Positions 1 through 10,495 of a stretch of 64,000 bases of DNA are shown here, in pieces. Position 1 is the first letter of the stretch. Every line of letters begins with the position of its first letter. A model generated the notes under the pieces. The model worked only from the letters and a program-made list of their open reading frames with translations. It searched no databases and was not told the origin of the DNA. The stretch lies in contig CAVTAV010000007.1 of NCBI GenBank assembly GCA_963732795.1, forward strand, positions 124,001 to 188,000, in the 5' to 3' direction. The translations under genes were made by a program, and so were the position numbers. The stretch is from CAVTAV01 sp963732795 (GTDB lineage: Bacteria; Pseudomonadota; Alphaproteobacteria; CAVTAV01).

Positions 1-2
1 GC

Positions 3-582
3 CTGCTCTTCACCTATTGGACCAATGCTGCCGTCTTCTGCCTCGGCGCCTCGACGGCGGTGCGCCGGGCCGATCTCGAGGCGACCGGCGGCATGGGCTC
101 GCTCGCCGAATATCTGGTCGAGGACCAGGAGATGGGCCGCCGCCTCGCCGCCGCGGGCAAGCCCATGCGCTTCGTGCCCATGACCATCGATATGATCCCG
201 GATTACGCCGATCTCGCGGCCTGGTGGCGGCATGTCGTCTATTGGGACCAGAACACGCGGGCGGCAAATCCGTCCGGCTTCGCGGCGACGGTCCTGATCC
301 GCGCCGTGCCTTTCGCGCTTCTCTTTGCGGTTCTGACCGGCTTCTCGTGGATCGGCCTCGCCGTCGCTCGCCGCCGCCCTCGGCATCCGGATCGCCGCCG
401 CCGCCGCCATCGCCGAAATCCTCCGCGACCAGGCGGCCTTGAAGGCGCTGTGGCTGCTTCCCTTGCGGGATCTGATCGGCCTCGCCTCCTGGGCGGCGGC
501 GCTCCGCAAACGAACCTTCACCTGGCGCGGCCACGAATTCCGTCTCACCCGCGAAGGCCGCATCGTGCCGCGGGAGACATGA
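3..582 (+). CDS. hpnI: HpnI-like hopanoid glycosyltransferase, C-terminal part, one frameshift
   Basis: Only the C-terminal part is present; the gene runs in from the left edge. The reading begins LLFTYWTNAAVFCLGAS and continues through YLVEDQEMGRRLAAAG, a motif typical of the ceramide-glucosyltransferase-like GT2 enzymes that add N-acetylglucosamine to bacteriohopanetetrol (HpnI). A hydrophobic segment follows (PFALLFAVLTGFSWIGLAV), then a C-terminal membrane segment and the family-like ending TWRGHEFRLTREGRIVP. The frame changes once near 360-368 in a GC-rich stretch, probably a sequence error. The next gene, 30 bases downstream on the same strand, is HpnL-like, which supports a hopanoid locus. 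A related ceramide glucosyltransferase is the alternative. Confidence 0.75.
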
Positions 583-612
583 GGTGACGGGCGCATTTCT
601 CCGTCGTGCGAC

Positions 613-1602
613 ATGAAGCGCTTCACCACCATAGCCCTGATCGCCGGGGTGGCGCTTCTCGTCTGGATCCTGACTCAGACGGATCTCGGCGCGGCGGCGC
701 GGATCGGGGTGAAGGTCGGCTGGCTCGGTGCGGCGGCGATCCTGGCGTTGTTCTGCGCGACCTGGCTGCCGGAGATCGTGGCCTTCGCCCTGCTGATGCC
801 GCGCCGGGCGGTGACGCTTCGTTGGGTCTGGTCGGTCTGGCTGGTCAATATGGTCGGCGAGGCGTTCAACGTGCTGATGCCCATGGGTTCGCTCGGCGGC
901 GAGCCGGTGAAGGGGCTGCTGTTGAAGCGCCATTACAAGGTGCCGCTGGCGGAAGCGACGTCATCTCTGGTCCTGATGCAGACCATGATGGGCATGGCGG
1001 AAGCGCCTTTCGCGCTGATCGGCGTGGTGCTGGTGCTGGGCGCCAATCTCCTGTCGCCCGAGATCGAGCGGGCCATGACGATCGGCGCGATCGTCCTCGC
1101 CGTTCTGATGACGCTCGCCCTTGTCGCGCTTCACCACCGCTGGCTCTCTATCGCGCTTCGGCGGCTCGAACGCTCGCGCTGGGGAGCGAAGCTCGCCAAG
1201 CTGATCGTGGCCTTGGACGATGTCGAGCAGCAGATGTTCGCTTTCGTCCGCCGCAATCCGGGGCGCTTTTCGACCGCGCTGGTGCTGTTCTTCCTCAATT
1301 GGGCCGGCGGCGCGCTGGAGGTCTGGCTGGTGCTCTATCTGATCGGCGCGCCGCAGAGCCTGGAGCATGCCTGGGTGATCGAATCGGCGATCGTCCTGGT
1401 CCGGTCCTCGACCTTCTTCATTCCGGCGCATCTCGGGTCGCTCGAAGCGATCACCGTGCTGGTCACCGCCGCTTTCACCGGCTCCAACGAGATCGGTTTG
1501 GCCCTCGCCCTGGTGCGGCGGGCGCGGGAGCTGTTCTGGTCGGCCCTCGGGCTCGGCGTCGGCGCTTGGTACAATTGGCGCGAGCCGGTGAGCGAAGCCT
1601 GA
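613..1602 (+). CDS. hpnL: HpnL-like membrane protein (lysylphosphatidylglycerol synthase TM family)
   Basis: A 329-residue polytopic membrane protein of the LPG-synthase transmembrane/flippase-like superfamily (UPF0104/AglD type). Visible features are an N-terminal membrane segment (residues 7-22), the conserved loop around residues 90-100 (NVLMPMGSLGGEPVKGLLL), several more hydrophobic segments, and the late motif FFIPAHLGSLEAITV with a C-terminal GLGVGAWYNWRE. Members encoded in hopanoid clusters are called HpnL. The ATG at 613 closely follows the hpnI stop, so the two are probably co-transcribed. The frame is intact. The biochemical role of HpnL is not established; transport or flipping of a hopanoid or lipid is the usual suggestion. 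Another LPG-synthase-TM protein cannot be excluded. Confidence 0.7.
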   Translation: MKRFTTIALIAGVALLVWILTQTDLGAAARIGVKVGWLGAAAILALFCATWLPEIVAFALLMPRRAVTLRWVWSVWLVNMVGEAFNVLMPMGSLGGEPVKGLLLKRHYKVPLAEATSSLVLMQTMMGMAEAPFALIGVVLVLGANLLSPEIERAMTIGAIVLAVLMTLALVALHHRWLSIALRRLERSRWGAKLAKLIVALDDVEQQMFAFVRRNPGRFSTALVLFFLNWAGGALEVWLVLYLIGAPQSLEHAWVIESAIVLVRSSTFFIPAHLGSLEAITVLVTAAFTGSNEIGLALALVRRARELFWSALGLGVGAWYNWREPVSEA

Positions 1603-1604
1603 CT

Positions 1605-2754
1605 TCAGAAGTGATTGCGGGCGTCTTCGAGCGCTGCGATCACCTGTCGGGCATCCGCCTCGGTCATGCTGGCGAAGACCGGCAGGCAGACATGGCGCGC
1701 GCAGAGATGTTCGGCCTGGTGCAGGTTCCCGGTATCGAGCGATGCGAAGACGGGGTGCTTGTGGAGCGGCGCCTCGTAGACCTCGCCGGAGCAATGCACC
1801 CCGTGCTCGGTCTTGAGAAAGGCCTTGAACGCCGCGCGGTCGACGCCGTCTGGCAGCATGGCGGGATATTTGTAGTAATTGGCGTGGCAATGGGGCGGCG
1901 CGGCGATCGGCTTCAAGACCAGATCGTTCTCGACCAGCGCGTCGTCGAAGATCGCGGCGATCTGGCGGCGGGCGGCGACCATGTCCTTGAGATGGGTGAG
2001 GTGGCGCAGGCCGATGATCGCATGGGGCTCCGAGAGCCGCCAATTGCTCCCTAAGCGAATATGGCGGTTCTCGTGGAAGCTCGCTTTGCCCTGGTCGCGA
2101 TAGATCCGCGCTTCCTCGGCGAGCTTGTCGTCGTCGGTGACGATCATGCCGCCCTCGGCGCTGGTCATCACCTTGGTCGGATAGAAGCTGAACGTGCCGG
2201 CGATGCCGAAAGTACCGGCATGCTTGCCTTGGAGCCGTAGAATCATGGGCATGGGCCGCGTCCTCCAACACCCACAGCCCGCGCTCCTTGGCGACCCGGA
2301 CGATCTCCGGCATCTCGTCGGTCACGAAGCCCGCGATATGGACGATGACGATGCCGGCGGTCTCGGGCGTGATCCGGCGCAGAATTTCGTCGGCGCTCGT
2401 CGACATGGTGCGGGGATCGCTGTCCATCAGGACCGGCCGTCCGCCCGCGGCCATCACGGCGGCGGCGGTCGCGAAGAAGGTATCGGCCGGGACGAGCACG
2501 TCCTTTCCCGCCACATCGAGGACGCGAAGAGAGATTTCGAGCGCGCTCGTGCCGCTGGAGACCGCAATGGCGTGCTTCGCGCCGGTGAAAGCCGCGAAGT
2601 CCCGCTCGAAAGCCTCGTTATAGGGGCCGAGGGTCAGGCGGCCGGTGGCGAGCACCTCGGTGATCTTCTCGGCGATCCAGGCGCGGTCCTCGGGCGAAAA
2701 ATCGATGCGGGTCGGCGGCACCATGGGGCGGTCCGCGGTGTCGGGTTTGGTCAT
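1605..2754 (-). CDS. DegT/DnrJ/EryC1/StrS-family PLP aminotransferase, one frameshift
   Basis: Fold-type I sugar-type aminotransferase of about 382 residues. The N-terminal part has the family signature GPYNEAFERDFAAFTGAKHAI and VSSGTSALEISLRVL, then VLVPADTFFATAAAV and the cofactor-binding VLEDAAHAHDS. The C-terminal part continues in another frame with HAGTFGIAGTFSFYPTKVM, in which the lysine of YPTK is the expected Schiff-base residue, and NWRLSEPHAIIGLRHL. The frame break is near 2235. It is convergent with hpnL (stops two bases apart) and diverges from mlaA. No neighbouring nucleotide-sugar gene shows its substrate, so only the family can be given. Confidence 0.85.
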
Positions 2755-2816
2755 GGCTTGGAAGCTCTGTGTCCTTCGGCTAGCCTGCGCGTACCATACG
2801 GGGATGACCGGACAAT

Positions 2817-3623
2817 ATGAACTGTAAATCCGATCGGTCGAGACAGCGGACGGCCGTGCCGAAACGCGTTGCGCCGTGGGGGCTTGTGCTCGCGGCGATG
2901 CTGCTCGGCGCCTGCGCCACGGGACGGCCGCCGGCCCCGGATCCGAGTCAGGCGCCCGATCCCCTGGAGGGGTTCAACCGGGTGATGCAGCACGTCAATG
3001 ACGGCTTCGAGACGGTGCTCGTGAAGCCGGTCGATACGGTCTACCGCACCGTCACGCCGAGGCCCTTGCGCAAAGGGCTGTCGAATGCCTACGGCAATAT
3101 CTCCTCGCCGGTCACCTTTCTGAACGATGTCCTCCAGGGCAAGCCCAAGCGGGCGGGCCAGACTCTGGCGCGCTTCCTGATCAATTCGACCCTCGGGCTC
3201 GGCGGGCTGATCGATGTCGCCTCACACAAGGGCATCAAGCCGCATAAGGAAGATTTCGGGCAGACGCTTGCGGTCTGGGGCGTGAAGAGCGGGCCTTATC
3301 TGGTGCTGCCGCTGATCGGGCCGACCACGGTTCGGGATGGCATCGGCTACGGCGTCGATACGATTTCCGATCCGCTTTATTGGCTTATCCACGACAAAAC
3401 GACGGAATATGCGCTTTACGGCAGCGAACTTCTGATCGAATACGACGATAATCGCGACGAATTGGACGCGTTGCGCAAATCCTCGATCGATTTCTATGCC
3501 GCCCTGCGCAGCGCCTATCTTCAGCATCGGGCCGCCGATATCCGCGACGGCGCGCCTGCCCCGGCCAACTCCATGCCGGATATTCTCAATTCGCTGCCCG
3601 AATCGGAGACGCCGCAGCAATAG
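2817..3623 (+). CDS. mlaA: MlaA/VacJ outer-membrane lipoprotein
   Basis: 268 residues. A signal peptide ends in the lipobox LLGAC (Cys about residue 33). The MlaA domain follows: DPLEGFNRVMQHVNDGFETV, YRTVTPRPLRKGLSNAYGNI, LQGKPKRAGQTLARFLINST, DFGQTLAVWGV and GPYLVLPLIGPTTVRDGIGY. MlaA is the outer-membrane component of the Mla pathway that returns mislocalised phospholipids from the outer leaflet of the outer membrane towards the inner membrane. The remaining mla genes are not adjacent. The frame is intact. Start chosen at ATG 2817 because it gives a complete lipoprotein signal; a later start would lose part of the basic n-region. Confidence 0.93.
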   Translation: MNCKSDRSRQRTAVPKRVAPWGLVLAAMLLGACATGRPPAPDPSQAPDPLEGFNRVMQHVNDGFETVLVKPVDTVYRTVTPRPLRKGLSNAYGNISSPVTFLNDVLQGKPKRAGQTLARFLINSTLGLGGLIDVASHKGIKPHKEDFGQTLAVWGVKSGPYLVLPLIGPTTVRDGIGYGVDTISDPLYWLIHDKTTEYALYGSELLIEYDDNRDELDALRKSSIDFYAALRSAYLQHRAADIRDGAPAPANSMPDILNSLPESETPQQ

Positions 3624-3626
3624 GCG

Positions 3627-3667
3627 CAAGCCTTTGTAGGGGCTTGATTATTTCCGCCCGGCGGAAA
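3627..3667 (+). terminator. Candidate hairpins after mlaA
   Basis: CAAGCC (3627-3632) can pair with GGCTTG (3641-3646). Immediately after lies TTTCCGCC-C-GGCGGAAA (3651-3667), an almost loop-free inverted repeat. Either could end mlaA transcription just before the SOS cassette promoter. There is no long T-run, so termination is inferred only from position and pairing. Confidence 0.35.
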
Positions 3668-3672
3668 AGCCT

Positions 3673-3696
3673 GTTCAAAATGTTCTCATTTTGTTC
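3673..3696 (+). promoter_or_regulatory. Alphaproteobacterial LexA box (GTTC repeats)
   Basis: GTTC at 3682-3685 and GTTC at 3693-3696 are separated by exactly 7 bases (TCATTTT), matching the alphaproteobacterial LexA operator GTTC-N7-GTTC. A further GTTC lies at 3673-3676. The box is 12 bases upstream of the imuA start, the expected place for SOS repression of an imuA-imuB-dnaE2 cassette. Confidence 0.9.
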
Positions 3697-3708
3697 TAAA
3701 CTGGGGCC

Positions 3709-4559
3709 ATGCAGGATGACGCATCACCCATGGAACTCGGCTTGGCCCGAAAGCCCTCGAAGCGGGCTCTGCTGCGGGCGCTGGAGCAGCGCATCGCGGA
3801 GATCGAGGAACGCCCGGCAAGCTTCGGCGACGGATCGGCCTCGGAAGACGCCGGGTGGAGCCTCGGGCCGGAGGCGGTGGACGAGGCGCTGCCGGGCGGG
3901 TGCCTGGACCGCCATGGCCTTCATGACGTCACCGCCGAGACGCCGCGGCTCTGGCCCTCGGCGGTGGGCTTCGGCCTCGCGCTCGCGAGCCGATTGCGGC
4001 AGGCAGGCGCCGAGGGCGCGATCCTGTGGTGCCAGAGCCGGCGGATGGCTCAGGATTTCGGCCGGCTCTACGGCCATGGGCTGGCGGGTTTCGGTCTCGA
4101 TCCGGCGGGCCTGCTTCTCGTGAGTGCGGCGAAGGACAAGGACGTTTTGTGGGCCATGGAGGAGGGGCTCAGGGCGCGGGGATTGGCGGCGGTGATCGGC
4201 GAGACCGACGGCGCGGATTTCACGGCGAGCCGTCGTCTGGCGCTCGCGGCCACCGAGAACCGCATCCCCGCTTTGCTGCTGCGGCCGCCCCGCAATGCGG
4301 GCGAGGCCAGCGCGGCGGCGACCCGCTGGCGGATCGGCGCCGTGCCCATGAGCGCCGATCCTTGGGACGAGCGGATGCCGCTCCATCCCCGCTGGAGGGT
4401 CGAGCTTCTCCGATGCCGCGGCGGGCGGCCCGGCCGTGGATTGTGGAATGGAATCATGCGACGCATCGTTTCTCTCTGGCTGCCGGACTGGCCGATCGAA
4501 CGGTTCACCCGAGCTGCCCGACGCAAGACAACACCCCCCTCCAATCGAAAGCCGGCTGA
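3709..4559 (+). CDS. imuA: ImuA, SOS mutagenesis accessory protein, one frameshift
   Basis: First gene of the damage-inducible mutasome cassette. ImuA is a RecA-fold relative that works with ImuB and the DnaE2 polymerase in translesion synthesis. Recognisable blocks are LEQRIAEIE, WSLGPEAVDEALPGGCLDRHGLHDV, ILWCQSRRMAQDFGRLYGHGL and WRIGAVPMSADPWDERMPLHPRW, then WRVELLRCRGGRPG. The frame breaks near 4436; in the other frame the protein continues WIVEWNHATHRFSLAAGLAD and stops at 4559. Without that correction ImuA would read straight into ImuB as an artificial fusion. ImuB starts at 4456, so the two genes overlap by about 100 bases. Confidence 0.88.
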
Positions 4560-6034
4560 CGCCGCTCCTTTCGCCCTGGTGGGCAGCGATCGCGGCGCGC
4601 TGTTCCTCTCGGCGGTAACCGCCGCCGCCCGGAAGCGAGGGATGCGGGTCGGCCAGCCTCTGGCCGATGCCAAGGCGATTTTTCCGGCGTTGGTCACGCG
4701 GCCGGCGGAGCCCGAAGCCGACGCCAAGGCGCTGCGCGGTCTCGCCGATTGGTGCGGACGCTATTCGCCCTGGGTCAATACCGACGGCACGGACGGGCTG
4801 TGGCTCGATATCACCGGCTGCGCCCATCTCTTCGGCGATGAGGCCGGGCTCATCCGCGACCTGACGGAGCGATTGCGGAAGCTTTCGATCACCGCCCGGC
4901 CCGGCATCGCCGATACGCCGGGCGCAGCCTGGGCGGTGGCCCGGTTTGGCGAAGAAAGCATCGCGCCGCCGGGCGGAGACGCGCGAGGCCCTGGCCGAGC
5001 TGCCGGTCGAGGGACTGCGTCTGCCCAAGGAGGCGGCGCTCCTGCTTCAACGGCTTGGGCTTGCAGCGCATCGGCCAGCTTTACGATCTGCCGCGCGCGG
5101 CCTTGGCCCGGCGGTTCGGCGCGGGGGTGAAGGCGCAACTCACCGATGCGGTGCTCGACCGGCTGGATCAGGCCCTGGGGCGGAAATCCGAGCCGGTCTC
5201 GCCGCTGGGCATCCGTGCCGGCCTATCGCACTCATCTGCGTCTCGCCGAGCCCTTGATCACCCGCGAGGGCATCGAGACCGCGCTCGGGCCGGTTGCTCG
5301 AAAGCTTTGTGCGAAAGCTCGGCCAGGACCATCAGGGCGTGCGGTCCTTGCGGCTGACGGGTTTCCGGGTCGACGGCACGGCGGTCCATCTCGATATCGC
5401 TACCGGGCGCGGCGTGCGCGATCCGGCGCGGTTGATGCGGCTTTTCGCCGAGCATCTGGACGGGATCGATCCCGGCTTCGGCATCGACATGATGGTCCTC
5501 AATGCCTATCGGGTGGACGCCATGCCGCCCGAGCAGGGGACGGTCGATGGGGGCGCCGCTCTCGCCGATCGGGACGAGGTCGGCGATCTGGTGGATCGGC
5601 TGTCGAACCGCTTGGGCCCGGCCCGGGTCTATCGTCTTGCGCCCGAGGAACGCCACATTCCGGAGCGCGCGGAAAGCTGCATCCCGGCCCAGAAGGATGA
5701 GGCGGCTTCGGCGACATGGGAGAGCCGCAAGGTCCAGCGCCCCGCCCGGCTTCTCCTTCGCCCCGAACCGATCCAGGTGATGGCCGAGGTGCCGGAAGGG
5801 CCGCCGATCCGTTTCGTCTGGCGGCATGCCAGCCATCGCGTCGTCCGCGCCGCCGGGCCGGAGCGGATCGCGCCGGAATGGTGGCTCGAAGAGGGCGCCG
5901 ATTTCAGCCGGGTGCGGGATTATTACCGGGTCGAGAGCGAGACCGGGCAGAGCTTCTGGATCTATCGCGAAGGGCTGTATCAGTTGGGCCGCGAGCCGAC
6001 GCCGCGCTGGTTCCTCCACGGACTGTTCGCATGA
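4456..6034 (+). CDS. imuB: ImuB, catalytically inactive Y-family polymerase homologue, several frameshifts
   Basis: Starts MRRIVSLWLPDWPIERF; the acidic metal-binding residues usual at the start of Y-family polymerases are replaced, as is known for ImuB. Further blocks are VGQPLADAKAIFP, ADWCGRYSPWVNTDGTDGLW, LDITGCAHLFGDEAGLI, then LQRIGQLYDLPRAALARRFG, YRTHLRLAEPLITREGIE and the C-terminal region ending SFWIYREGLYQLGREPTPRW. ImuB is thought to bridge the beta clamp, ImuA and DnaE2. The protein moves through four frame changes near 4970-4985, 5055-5075, 5220 and 5290; about 525 residues when joined, the family's usual size. Eight bases separate its stop from dnaE2. Confidence 0.88.
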
Positions 6035-6041
6035 GGCCGTC

Positions 6042-9000
6042 ATGAGTGCCTATGCCGAGCTTCAGGTCGCCAGCAATTTCAGCTTTCTGCGCGGCGCGTC
6101 CCACGCTCAAGAATTGGTCGAGACCGCCAAGGAGCTGGGCCTTGCCGCCATCGCGATCACCGACCGCAACACGCTGGCCGGCGTCGTGCGCGCCCATGTC
6201 GCGGCGAAGGAGGTCGGGATCCGGCTGGTGGTCGGCTGCCGGCTCGATCTCGCGGACGGGCCGAGCCTCTTGTGCTTCCCGACCGACCGCGCCGCCTATG
6301 GCCGGCTGTGCCGGCTGCTGACTCTCGGCAAGCGCCGCGCCGAGAAGGGCGAATGTCTGCTCACCCTCGACGATGTCTATGCCCATGCCGAGGGGCAGAT
6401 CTTCATCGTCCTCCCGCCCGAGGAGATCGATCACGAGGCTTTCACGGCCGAGCTTCGCACGGATTGCGGAAGGTCTTGCAGCGCCCTGCTATCTCGCGGC
6501 CCATTATCTCTATCGCGGTGACGACCGCCGGCGCCTTGCCGAATTGGCCGCGATCGCGCGGGCCGCGAATGTGCCTTTGGTGGCGACTGGCGACATTCAT
6601 TATCACGTGCCGGAACGCCGGCCTTTGCAGGATGTCGTCACCTGCATCCGCGAGCATTGCACCATCCGCGAGGCCGGCTACCGGCTGCATGCCAATGCCG
6701 AGCGGCATCTGAAGCCGCCGGCCGAGATGGCGCGGCTCTTCGCCGGCTATGAAGACGCGGTCGCCCGAACGCGTCGAGATCGCCGAAGCCTGCCGGTTCA
6801 GCCTCGACGAACTTGCTTACAACTATCCGGACGAGCCGGTGCCACCGGGCAAGACGCCGCAGGAGCATCTCGTGGATCTCGCCTGGGCGGGGGCCGAAAA
6901 GCGTTATCCCGAGGGCGTGCCGGACAAGGTGCGGGAGGCCCTGAAGAAAGAGCTCGCTCTGATCGGCAAGCTCAACTACGCGCCCTATTTCCTCACCGTC
7001 CACGACATCGTGCAGTGGGCGCAGAAGCGAAAGAAATTCTCTGCCAGGGCCGCGGCTCGGCGGCGAATTCCGCCGTCTGTTATTGCCTCTACATCACCTC
7101 GGTCGATCCCGACCGTTTCGATCTTCTGTTCGAGCGCTTCATCTCGGCCGAGCGCAAGGAGCCGCCCGATATCGACGTCGATTTCGAGCACGAGCGGCGC
7201 GAGGAGGTGATGCAATACATCTATGAGCGCTATGGCCGCGAGCGCGCCGGGATCGCCGCGACCGTCATCTCCTATCGCGCCCGCAGCGCCGTGCGCGATG
7301 TCGGCAAGGTGTTCGGGCTGTCCGAGGACAGCATCTCGGCGCTTGCCGGCATGGTCTGGGGCTGGTCGTCCAAAGGCGTGGCGGACAAGCAGGTGCGGCG
7401 AGGCGGGGCTCGATCCCGCCGATCCCGATCTTGCGTCGGGCGCTCATGCTCTCGGCCGCGCTGATCGGCTTTCCGCGCCATCTCTCGCAGCATGTCGGCG
7501 GCTTCGTGCTGACCCAGGATCCGCTCTGCGAGGTCGTGCCCGATCGGCAATGCGGCGATGGAGGACCGCACCTTCGTCGAATGGGACAAGGACGATCTCG
7601 ACGCGCTCGGCATCCTGAAGATCGACGTGCTGGCGCTCGGCATGCTGACCTGCATCCGCAAGGGCTTCGAGCTGATCGCGCGGCACCACGGCGCGCAGTT
7701 ACACGCTCGATACCGTGCCGCAGGGAGGTCCCCGAAGTCTATGACATGCTGTGCCGGGCGGATGCCATCGGCGTGTTCCAGGTCGAAAGCCGGGCCCAGC
7801 TCAGCATGTTGCCGCGTCTGAAGCCACGCGAGTTCTACGATCTCGTCATCGAGGTCGCGATCGTCCGGCCCGGCCCGATTCAGGGCGATATGGTGCATCC
7901 CTATCTCCGGCGGCGCAGCGGCGAGGAGCAGGATCACCTTTCCCGAGCCTTCGCCCGAGCACGGCCCGCCGGACGAATTGAAGCGCGTGCTCGGCAAGAC
8001 TTTCGGCGTGCCGTTGTTTCAGGAGCAGGCGATGCAGCTCGCCATCACCGCGGCACAGTTCACCGCGGATGAAGCCAACAAGCTGCGCCGCTCCATGGCG
8101 ACTTTCCGGCGGCTCGGCACGATCGGGGATTTCCGCGACAAATTCGTCGCCGGCATGACCCGACGCGGCTACGACGCCGAGTTCGCCGCCCGCTGCTTCC
8201 AGATGATCGAAGGCTTCGGCGAATACGGCTTTCCCGAGAGCCATGCGGCGAGCTTCGCGCTTCTGGTCTATGTCTCGGCCTGGATGAAATGGGCCTATCC
8301 CGAGGTCTTCGCCGCCGCGCTGCTGAATGCCCAGCCCATGGGCTTTTATGCCCCGGCGCAGATCGTCCGGGACGCCGCAGGAGCATGGGGTCGAGGCCCG
8401 GCCGGTCGATGTGAATATCAGCGAGTGGGAATGCACCTTGGAGCCGGATGCGGAGAGCTTCAACGGATATGCCTTGCGGCTCGGCATGCGCCAGATCGAC
8501 GGATTGGGCGAGGCGGCAGCAGAAGCCGTCGTCGAAGCTCGACGACAGCCTTATCGCGATGTCTCCGATCTATCGCATCGCGCGGGGCTTCCCGTTGCGG
8601 CGCTTGAGCAAGCTCGCCGCGGCGGATGCCTTCCGCTCGGCTGGGTCTCGACCGACGCCAGGCGCTGTGGCAGGCGAGCGCGATCACGGCGGCGACGCCG
8701 TTGCCGCTCTTCCAATACAGCGAGACGCGCGAGCAGGCGGAGGAGGAGCCCGTCGCCCTGCCGCCCATGCCCTTGGGCGAGCATGTCGTCGCCGATTATC
8801 AGACCATGCGGCTGTCCCTAAAGGCCCATCCGGTAGCGTTCCTGCGCGCGCGCTTTCACAGCCGGCAACATCATCTCGGCGGCGCGAGCTCACCGACGTG
8901 CCCAACGGCACCGAGGTCAAGATCGCCGGCGTGGTGCTGGTGCGCCAGCGCCCCGGCACCGCGAGCGGCGTCATCTTCATGACCATCGAGGACGAGACCG

Positions 9001-9263
9001 GACATCGCCAATGCCGTCGTCTGGTCGCGGGTGTTCGAGCGCTATCGCAAGGTGGTGATCGGCAGCCGCCTCGTCCTGATCCGGGGGCGGGTCGAGCGGA
9101 AGGACGCCATCATCCATGTCATCGCCGACCACCTGGAGGATTTCTCGGCCTGCTGTCGCGGCTCGGGAACGATCCGGCGCAGGCCGGAAGGCCGGCGTGC
9201 CAAATCTACCGCCGTCATCCCCGGGATGTTCGGATCATCCCGAAGTCGCGCGATTTCAAATGA
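6042..9263 (+). CDS. dnaE2: Error-prone DNA polymerase DnaE2 (ImuC), many frameshifts
   Basis: Alternative C-family polymerase alpha subunit of the SOS cassette. The PHP domain opens MSAYAELQVASNFSFLRGAS and AIAITDRNTLAGVV. The polymerase core includes the catalytic-aspartate motif EPPDIDVDFEHERREEVMQY and YRARSAVRDVGKVFGLSED. Then come GGFVLTQDPLCEVVP, GVFQVESRAQLSMLPRLKPR, VRPGPIQGDMVHPYLRRR, FQEQAMQLAITAAQFTADEA and SAWMKWAYPEVFAAALLNAQ. An OB-fold follows, and it ends HPRDVRIIPKSRDFK. The full span equals the family's usual 1050-1080 codons, but the reading passes through roughly a dozen frame changes (for example near 6465, 6765, 7040, 7395, 7540, 7715, 7935, 8380, 8515). The spacing and motif conservation argue for sequence errors, not decay. 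Confidence 0.87.
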
Positions 9264-9293
9264 CAGGAGAAGCCGGAACCGGCCGCCGAGCCG

Positions 9294-10495
9294 CTATCCG
9301 ACGTTGGAGAGCGGCAGCTGGGACGAGGTGTTGGCGCTCGTCCGATGGCCCGAGATCGCTTCGCCGACATGCGCGCGCGGCGACACCAGCGTCGTCTGGG
9401 GCTTGCGGAACAGAACGGCGCCGGACGTGGCTGGCCGCCGGCCGGCTCACGGAAGCGCCGAGGGACGCGGGCTGGAACGCCACCACCTCGGCCGGCTCGG
9501 CGCGCCGCGTCAGACGGTAAACGATGACCGAATAAGTGACTGCCTCGGCGACGATCAGCAGGGGCGTCAAGGCCCGCACCGCGATCGAAAGCGCGATCGG
9601 CACGCCGACCAGCGCGAAATAGCACAGCAGCGCCTTCTTCGAGCTGATCCGCTGGCTCAGGAGGTGATGCAGATGGTTGCGGTCCGCGACGAAGGGCGAC
9701 TTGCCCTGCAACAGCCGCGACACGATCAGCCGGGCGCAATCGAGCATCGGGACCAGGAACCACAGCACCACGCCGCCCGCCGTCAGGCCCGGATGTCGCC
9801 GGCCGCGTGCCGGTTATAGGCATAGATCGTCAAGGCGCCGATCACGACGCTCAGCGCGTAGCTGCCGGCATCGCCGAGAAACAGCTTGTTCCGAAGATTG
9901 AACACCATCGTGATGCGAAGCCCGATCGCCAGGACGATCAGGATCGGCGTCAACTGCACGGGAGCATAGGCCGCGAGAGCGGCGATCCAGATCAGCGACA
10001 GGCCGATCACCAGGCCGTTCTTGCCGTCCGCCATATTGACGGCGTTCTGAAGCGCGACGAGGCACAACGCGGCGAAGCGCCACCGCCGGCCATGTCGGGC
10101 AAGGCCGTCATCCGGCCGAAGGCGAATTCAAGATCGGTCAGGCGGAGGTCCGGCACCAGCGCGACGACGCCCAGGCAGGCGACCGCGGCAACCGCCAAGC
10201 GCAAGCTTGGCGGCAGGTGTCCGCGGTCATCCAGGAATCCCATCCCAAGGAAAACGACCGCCAGGACGAGTAGCCCGAAATAGAGAGGGGTCTGAAAGAG
10301 CGCTGTTTCGACGCCGCCGAGAATGATGAACGGCACCATGATCGCCAGTCCGCCGACCAGCGGCGTTACCCGACGATGGGTCTTTCTACCTTTGCGGCAG
10401 GGAACGTCGAGGACTTTGAACATGTGACCGATAGGTCGCGCCGCCAGACATATCCCCAGCGTCACCATTGCCAATAGTGCATACGACACAAGCAT
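9294..10495 (-). CDS. MraY/WecA-family undecaprenyl-phosphate sugar-1-phosphate transferase, several frameshifts
   Basis: Polytopic glycosyltransferase family 4 enzyme that transfers a sugar-1-phosphate to undecaprenyl phosphate. Family motifs are KTHRRVTPLVGGLAIMVPF, VVFLGMGFLDDRGHLPP, NAVNMADGKNGLVIGLSLIW (the catalytic DGKNGL block), FNLRNKLFLGDAGSYALS and the late VADRNHLHHLL histidine motif. It resembles WecA more than MraY because of that HLHH motif. Frame breaks lie near 10085, 9780 and in the 9450-9490 region. After the last break a stop at 9294-9296 closes a plausible cytoplasmic tail; the exact C-terminus is uncertain. It is convergent with dnaE2 and has no other polysaccharide genes beside it. 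Confidence 0.8.

Noticed and set aside
3709..5130. Apparent ImuA-ImuB fusion protein
   Set aside because: ImuA's own C-terminus (WIVEWNHATHRFSLAAGLAD) continues in another frame to a stop at 4559, and ImuB has its own ATG at 4456; the fusion arises from one missing base near 4436.
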